From Saprospiraceae bacterium (lineage in GTDB: Bacteria > Bacteroidota > Bacteroidia > Chitinophagales > Saprospiraceae), in contig JAHDIP010000011.1 in assembly GCA_020630735.1 (NCBI GenBank), positions 9,031 to 49,772 of the forward strand: DNA of 40,742 nucleotides, given 5' to 3'. The position numbers were made by a program, and so were the translations under genes. Below are positions 36,459-40,742 of the stretch, in pieces. Within the stretch, counting starts at the first letter, position 1, and every line of letters starts with the position of its first letter. The notes under the pieces are model-generated. The model saw only the letters and a program-made list of their open reading frames with translations, was not told where the DNA came from and did not search any database.

Positions 36459-36881
36459 ATGAATTTTGTATTAGAGATCAGCACAATGAAAAGCAACTTA
36501 TATCAGCAAAAAATTATAGTTCAAGCGGAACACATTGATGGACTTAATCATGTCAATAATGTAGTCTACCTTCAGTGGGCACAGGATTTGGCAGGAAAAC
36601 ATTGGTTGAGTAGATCAACCGAAGAAATAAATAATAAATTTTATTGGGTTGTACTTGACCATTTTGTTGAGTACAAGGCAGAAGCTTTTTTAGATGACAC
36701 TTTGCTAGCTAAGACTTTTGTAGAACAAAATAAAGGCGCTCGCTCTACTCGGATTGTCGAATTTTATAAAGAGGAAAAACTAATAGTAAGTGTTAAAACA
36801 ACTTGGTGTTTAATTGATCGTAAGAGAAAACGTGCAACAAGAATTCCAGAAGCTATTAATCTATTGTTTTTTGATGAATGA
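36459..36881 (+). CDS. hotdog-fold acyl-CoA thioesterase (YbgC/FadM-like)
   Basis: The product is 140 residues, or 131 from an internal ATG at 36486 (MKSNLYQQK), which may be the true start. The 4HBT signature is clear: AEHIDGLNHVNNVVYLQWAQ with catalytic D27 and H31, then FVEYKAEAFLDD and a RSTRIVEFY strand. It hydrolyses an acyl-CoA or acyl-ACP thioester in the cytoplasm. It is nearly contiguous with the dehalogenase-like gene and thus cotranscribed. Confidence 0.88.
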   Translation: MNFVLEISTMKSNLYQQKIIVQAEHIDGLNHVNNVVYLQWAQDLAGKHWLSRSTEEINNKFYWVVLDHFVEYKAEAFLDDTLLAKTFVEQNKGARSTRIVEFYKEEKLIVSVKTTWCLIDRKRKRATRIPEAINLLFFDE

Positions 36882-36941
36882 ATATTGAAATCTACTATTC
36901 TTTTTCGAGAGAAGAGAATTTATGATTTATTGATAATACTC

Positions 36942-37670
36942 TTACTCCTCCCAAGTTTTTGTAGAAATCCAGTCAGATAAACCTTCAGCTTCTCGAAGGC
37001 GCTGTTCTTTTGTTTTTTCAAATGCATCTCGATTGAGGAAAAAAGGTTGATCTTCTTTGGCAGGTTCATTTGCCCAAGGGTCTTCCTTAGGTTTTTCATC
37101 AGCTTCTAGTTCTTCTTTATAAAAATAAGAAACAAAGATACCAACAAGTGCTCCACACAAATGACTTTCCCATGAGATACCTTCTTGATTTGGCAATATT
37201 CCTGCAAAGTAGCCACTATACAAAACCGTCATTACAAGTGCTAAAACAATAGACTGTAAGCTCCGCCTAAAAATACCATTCCAAAATACAAAGGCAACAA
37301 GACCATAAACAACACCGCTTGCTCCAATATGAAAAACAGAGCGAGCGAAAATCCACACAGTAATACCTGTTAAAATATAAATCATAAAAAAACTACGGAT
37401 GGCCACTCGTTTGTAAAAATACATGAGAATACCACCTAAGAGTAGTAAGGGAACACTATTCGATATCAAGTGCTTTAAATCTCCATGAATGAGTGGAGCG
37501 GTTATGATACCTTTTAGGCCAGAAAAATCACGAGGATAAATACCATAATAGCCCCAATCAAGATTGAAGATGATTTGGGTAAAATGAATGAGCCAAATTA
37601 CGGCTACCAATAGAAGCGGTAATTTAAAAACGTCAAAAAAGTTAATGGCTTTATCTTTTTGTTCTTGCAT
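36942..37670 (-). CDS. rhomboid-family intramembrane serine protease
   Basis: The product is 242 residues with six predicted membrane segments between about 15 and 185. Catalytic S118 lies in IGASGVVYGL and H170 in WESHLCGALVG, with the conserved HGDLKHLISN loop near 62-71. The C-terminal 55 residues are acidic and cytoplasmic, ending LSDWISTKTWEE. It follows pfkA by 10 bp and is probably cotranscribed. Substrates are unknown. Confidence 0.9.
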   Translation of the reverse strand: MQEQKDKAINFFDVFKLPLLLVAVIWLIHFTQIIFNLDWGYYGIYPRDFSGLKGIITAPLIHGDLKHLISNSVPLLLLGGILMYFYKRVAIRSFFMIYILTGITVWIFARSVFHIGASGVVYGLVAFVFWNGIFRRSLQSIVLALVMTVLYSGYFAGILPNQEGISWESHLCGALVGIFVSYFYKEELEADEKPKEDPWANEPAKEDQPFFLNRDAFEKTKEQRLREAEGLSDWISTKTWEE

Positions 37671-37680
37671 GTATCAAAAT

Positions 37681-38649
37681 TTATCCAAGTACTTTTACCA
37701 TTTCGAGTAATTTGCTATTCAATTTTTGGTGATGTTTGATCGCCTTTGCAAATGGCGTATAAACAATGTCTTGATGTATTTGACCAATCATCACACTACG
37801 CTTTCCATCCAGTAAGGCTTTTACCGCTTCCATACCTAAGCGACTAGCGAGTACACGTTCCATACATGTGGGACGACCACCACGTTGTAAATGCCCCAAA
37901 ATAGTAACTCGAATATCAAATTTGTCAAAACGACTTTTTACCTCATCTGCTATTTTGAAAGCACCACCAGCATCATCGCCTTCAGCAACTATAACGATAC
38001 TCGAACGTTTTCTTTTCTCGTTATTTTTTGTCAAGGTTTTCATCAATTTATCAATATTCGTTTTGCGCTCAGGAATAAGTACTGCTTCAGCTCCTGAAGC
38101 AATAGCAGAACGCAAGGCAATAAAACCAGCATCACGCCCCATCACTTCAATAAAAAATAAACGATTATGCGCATTCGCGGTATCCTTGATATTATCAATA
38201 GCTGCCATAGCTGTATTAAGCGCAGTGTCATAACCAATTGTAAAATCGGTACCAAAAAGATCATTATCAATAGTACCTGGAATACCCACAAAAGGAATAT
38301 CATACTCTTGCATAAACACATTAGCACCAGTAAAGGTTCCGTCTCCACCTATAGCGACTACTCCTCCTATGCCTGCTTTGATCAAATTTTTGAATGCTGT
38401 TTTTCTGCCACGTTTTGTCCGAAACCGCTTACTACGAGCCGACTGCAAAATAGTACCACCTTGTTGAATGATACCACTTACAGATCTAGAATCCATCTCC
38501 ATAAAGTCGCCATCAATCATGCCTTCATAGCCACGCATAATACCAACAACGTCTAACTTTTTATACAAAGCTGTTCGTACTACTGCACGAATAGCGGCGT
38601 TCATACCAGGTGCATCACCTCCAGAAGTAAATACTGCAATTTTTTTCAC
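37681..38649 (-). CDS. pfkA: ATP-dependent 6-phosphofructokinase
   Basis: The product is 322 residues, the standard bacterial length. It shows SGGDAPGMNAAIRAVVR (9-25), the nucleotide site GGDGTFTGA (101-109), the catalytic PGTIDNDLFGTDFTIGYDTA (123-142), the MGRDAGFIAL loop and the ILGHLQRGGRPTCMER fructose 6-phosphate site. G104 and the glycine before TIDND indicate ATP use in place of pyrophosphate, which would favour D104 and K124. It catalyses the committed step of glycolysis. The rhomboid gene follows closely. Confidence 0.96.
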   Translation of the reverse strand: MKKIAVFTSGGDAPGMNAAIRAVVRTALYKKLDVVGIMRGYEGMIDGDFMEMDSRSVSGIIQQGGTILQSARSKRFRTKRGRKTAFKNLIKAGIGGVVAIGGDGTFTGANVFMQEYDIPFVGIPGTIDNDLFGTDFTIGYDTALNTAMAAIDNIKDTANAHNRLFFIEVMGRDAGFIALRSAIASGAEAVLIPERKTNIDKLMKTLTKNNEKRKRSSIVIVAEGDDAGGAFKIADEVKSRFDKFDIRVTILGHLQRGGRPTCMERVLASRLGMEAVKALLDGKRSVMIGQIHQDIVYTPFAKAIKHHQKLNSKLLEMVKVLG

Positions 38650-38715
38650 AAGTAAATAGGAATTTAGGATAACAAAATAAACAAGTAATTTATTACACAG
38701 TGTACTAAGGTAAAG

Positions 38716-38750
38716 AAGATAGGGCGTATTTTAGCAATACACCCTATCTT
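38716..38750 (-). terminator. intrinsic terminator
   Basis: A 15-bp stem (38716-38730 with 38736-38750) has one mismatch and loop TTAGC. It lies 25 bp past the stop of the proline-rich protein gene and separates it from pfkA. Confidence 0.75.
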
Positions 38751-38775
38751 TTATTAAGAAAAATAGTATTAATTT

Positions 38776-39516
38776 TTAGATATATCTACGGCGAACTAGT
38801 TTGATGAAATTCTTTGCCGTTTTCTTTTTCCCTTTTGAGGCCCAATCGTATCGATTAGCGATTGTATTTACCAAAAAGTTTTTTGCATCATCAAAATTGC
38901 TAAAGGAATTTAGTTGAGCAATCGTATTCTCATAGATCGCCTGATCTCCATTGAACAATTCTTTTACAGTTAATATTTTATCATTGAGACCTTGTGCCTT
39001 TTTCAAATCTTTTATAGGACTTAAACTCAAACGTTCAGAGACTTCTTTTGCTTCTGGTTGTTCGAATAGTTCTTCATGGTCGCCACCATTTACAACTGTT
39101 CTTGTAGTTTGAACAACTCGCTCCACAATTGGTTCAGGTTCAGGTTTTGGAGTAGGAGCTGGCGGAGGTGGTGGCGGAGTCACTACAACTGGTGTAGGTT
39201 TTTGCACTTCTACACGCACAGGTTCTACGGGTTCCACTACAGGTGGTGGCGGAGGTGGTACTGGTTTTACATATTCAGGTTGCACATATTCGGGTGCTTT
39301 TTCAAAAGAAGGTGCAACTGTTGTCGTATTAGACTTTATAGTTCGACTATTACTAGAACTACTAGTTTCCTGATCGAGGAAGCATTCATAAAGTTGACGA
39401 ATGTAATTGCGCATCAAGTCTTTTTCGATACTTGCGATGTTTTTTTCGTCTGTGCTCATACTTTTGTACAAGCTATTAATCTTTCCAAGTAATATTTTTG
39501 ATTGATTCAAATCCAT
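38776..39516 (-). CDS. proline-rich linker protein with conserved helical C-terminus
   Basis: The product is 246 residues with no signal peptide or membrane helix. A short helical N-terminus (about 1-50) is followed by a disordered stretch (about 55-140) with two proline runs, VPPPPPPVVEP and TPPPPPPAPTPKPEP. The C-terminal domain (about 165-246; IKDLKKAQGLNDKILTVKEL, NFDDAKNFLVNTIANRYDW, a basic end LVRRRYI) resembles a helical domain seen in many uncharacterised Bacteroidota proteins. The function is unknown. Upstream, TTG-N17-TTATTTTG (39585-39558, minus strand) is a weak promoter candidate. Confidence 0.75.
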   Translation of the reverse strand: MDLNQSKILLGKINSLYKSMSTDEKNIASIEKDLMRNYIRQLYECFLDQETSSSSNSRTIKSNTTTVAPSFEKAPEYVQPEYVKPVPPPPPPVVEPVEPVRVEVQKPTPVVVTPPPPPPAPTPKPEPEPIVERVVQTTRTVVNGGDHEELFEQPEAKEVSERLSLSPIKDLKKAQGLNDKILTVKELFNGDQAIYENTIAQLNSFSNFDDAKNFLVNTIANRYDWASKGKKKTAKNFIKLVRRRYI

Positions 39517-39710
39517 AACGGGTTGGCTTTTTCAATTTGATGTTTTATATTCGCTCTCAAAATAAGAATAAATGTATATAGACAATATTTAAAGTCTTAA
39601 CTTTTTGTACTTTTATTATCTAGTTCTTTTATTGAACGTAAAATCTGTAAAAAAGTATGAAAATTTGTGAAGAATTTTCGTAAAAATACAGAGTTTAAAC
39701 ATTAAAACCT

Positions 39711-40331
39711 ATGTTTTTAGAGCCTCATTTTAAAGGTCAACGCAGTGGATGGATAGAAGTTATCTGCGGTTCCATGTTTTCTGGTAAAACAGAAGAACTT
39801 ATTCGTCGTCTCAAACGTGCCAAAATAGCGAATCAAAAAGTAGAGATTTTTAAGCCAAAAATTGATACGCGTTATGATGATACCAAAGTAGTATCGCATG
39901 ATGCCAATTCTATTTTGTCGGTTCCAATATCCGATTCTTCGAAATTGCTAGAATTAGCCGAAGGGGTAGGAGTAGTGGGAGTCGATGAAGCTCAGTTTTT
40001 TGATGAAGGTCTGACAGAGGTTTGCGAACAATTAGCCTTACGTGGCAAACGAGTCATTATCGCAGGGCTTGATATGGATTACCGAGGAAAACCTTTCGGT
40101 CCTATTCCTAATCTATTAGCTGTGGCAGAATACATCACAAAAGTACATGCCATTTGTCAGCATTGTGGAAATCTAGCGACGCATTCTTATCGACTTTCTG
40201 AAGATGGAGGAACAGTGGTTTTAGGTGAAAAAGATCGTTATGAAGCTCGATGTCGTACCTGTTACCACATGGGTAATATTTTGAACTTGCAGGTGCGTAC
40301 AAATGGTGCTGAAGAAACGAAAAAAGGGTAG
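39711..40331 (+). CDS. tdk: thymidine kinase, type II
   Basis: The product is 206 residues. The P-loop [15 protein letters not shown] starts at G20, the catalytic glutamate is E93 in [13 protein letters not shown], the lasso region has [13 protein letters not shown] (119-131), and the structural zinc site uses C149-x-x-C152 and C181-x-x-C184. It phosphorylates thymidine with ATP in nucleotide salvage. It is monocistronic and divergent from the proline-rich protein gene. Confidence 0.96.
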   Translation: MFLEPHFKGQRSGWIEVICGSMFSGKTEELIRRLKRAKIANQKVEIFKPKIDTRYDDTKVVSHDANSILSVPISDSSKLLELAEGVGVVGVDEAQFFDEGLTEVCEQLALRGKRVIIAGLDMDYRGKPFGPIPNLLAVAEYITKVHAICQHCGNLATHSYRLSEDGGTVVLGEKDRYEARCRTCYHMGNILNLQVRTNGAEETKKG

Positions 40332-40367
40332 CTTATTAGTGTGTAAAATACAAGTCTAATAAAATAA

Positions 40368-40406
40368 CGAGAGGTCAGATTCGCTTTTATGTGATCTGAT
40401 CTCTCG
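40368..40406 (+). terminator. hairpin after thymidine kinase
   Basis: CGAGAGGTCAGAT (40368-40380) pairs with ATCTGATCTCTCG (40394-40406) over 13 bp with one G-T wobble and a 13-nt loop. No T-tract follows directly. A second small stem TTCGG/CCGAA with a T-run (40433-40453) lies just beyond and may complete termination. Confidence 0.65.
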
Positions 40407-40411
40407 CTAAT

Positions 40412-40453
40412 TATACAGAAACCAAAATGTTTTTCGGATTGCCGAACTTTTTT
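40412..40453. repeat. dispersed repeat family, copy 3 (partial)
   Basis: TATACAGAAACCAAAATG then TTTTTCGGATTGCCGAAC matches the 5' half of the long form at 23269-23304, including the 18-nt block missing from copy 1. It diverges afterwards. In this copy the block forms a small hairpin TTCGG-ATTG-CCGAA followed by T6. The rest of the gap to 40645 is A/T-rich with no gene seen. Confidence 0.55.
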
Positions 40454-40645
40454 GACTCTACTAGAGTTTTTTTTCTCATAAAACTATTTTGACATAAACT
40501 CTACTATTCATCTAAAAAAGAACTTCGTTTAACGAAAAAATTACATAGTAAAAATTTTTAGTACGATTTTAAAAACAGTTTACTTTTTAGATGGTATTTT
40601 TAACATAAAGTCTATTTTACTCAAACATTTATAAACTTATAAAGC

Positions 40646-40742
40646 ATGAAAAATTATTTACTCTTATTTGCCTTACTCTATTCAAGCATTTCCTTTGCTC
40701 AATTAGGTGACGCAAAATTTATTCATTCTACTTTTAATCATT
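40646..40742 (+). CDS. secreted protein, N-terminal fragment cut by window end
   Basis: The frame opens with a typical Bacteroidota signal peptide (MKNYLLLFALLYSSISFAQ) and continues LGDAKFIHSTFNH to the window edge. The family cannot be recognised from 32 residues. Confidence 0.7.
   Translation, partial: MKNYLLLFALLYSSISFAQLGDAKFIHSTFNH

Noticed and set aside
37868-39492. Plus-strand open frames of 121-138 codons opposite pfkA and the proline-rich protein gene.
   Set aside because: They are antisense shadows of genes with strong family motifs or clear composition. The one opposite the proline runs is an artefact Trp/Arg-rich frame.

Overview
The window looks like a low-GC chromosomal segment from a marine-type Bacteroidota, most probably Saprospiraceae or a close relative. 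The lineage is an inference from gene content. Three secreted proteins end in type IX secretion (T9SS) sorting domains. The best promoters fit the Bacteroidota consensus (TTG, about 20 bp, TAnnTTTG) and clear Shine-Dalgarno sites are rare. Typical families of the group are present: ELWxxDGT repeats, YHYH, MbnP/MbnH, BlaR1/BlaI without a beta-lactamase, and lone receivers beside PAS kinases. I found no rRNA, tRNA, CRISPR array or complete insertion sequence.

Region 1 (71-8986, minus strand): a LolCDE/MacB-like ABC system made of a LolA-like periplasmic protein, two FtsX-type permeases, an ATPase and an outer-membrane barrel. A tightly coupled MbnP-MbnH-YHYH cassette (copper/kynurenine type) sits between the second permease and the ATPase. 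Repeat-bearing gaps lie on both sides: 6543-6991, and 1896-2146 with a 162-bp palindromic element.

Region 2 (9173-15300): a 1704-residue T9SS-exported protein built from ELWxxDGT repeats, DUF11-like modules, four Kazal-like domains and two uncharacterised cysteine-rich modules, divergent from a small outer-membrane barrel.

Region 3 (15360-21002, minus strand): two successive soluble kinase-receiver pairs plus a small helical protein. One receiver has lost its acidic pair and its conserved lysine. Two near-consensus promoters give unusually long leaders.

Region 4 (21403-33350, plus strand): a subtilase fused to a SPOR domain, an M48 protease, a two-TM protein, a DUF937/OmpA-like envelope protein, a penicillin-acylase-family hydrolase, a frameshifted double-glycine leader peptide gene and a T9SS-exported M14 carboxypeptidase.

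Region 5 (33519-40742): a BlaI/BlaR1-type pair with a six-half-site operator cluster shared with a divergent haloalkane-dehalogenase/thioesterase operon, then rhomboid protease, phosphofructokinase, a proline-rich protein, thymidine kinase and the start of a secreted protein.

The observations most worth following are the broken precursor-like peptide at 30802-30926, the BlaI-linked operator array at 35412-35483, the copper cassette inside the ABC operon, the degenerate receiver, and the new short repeats.
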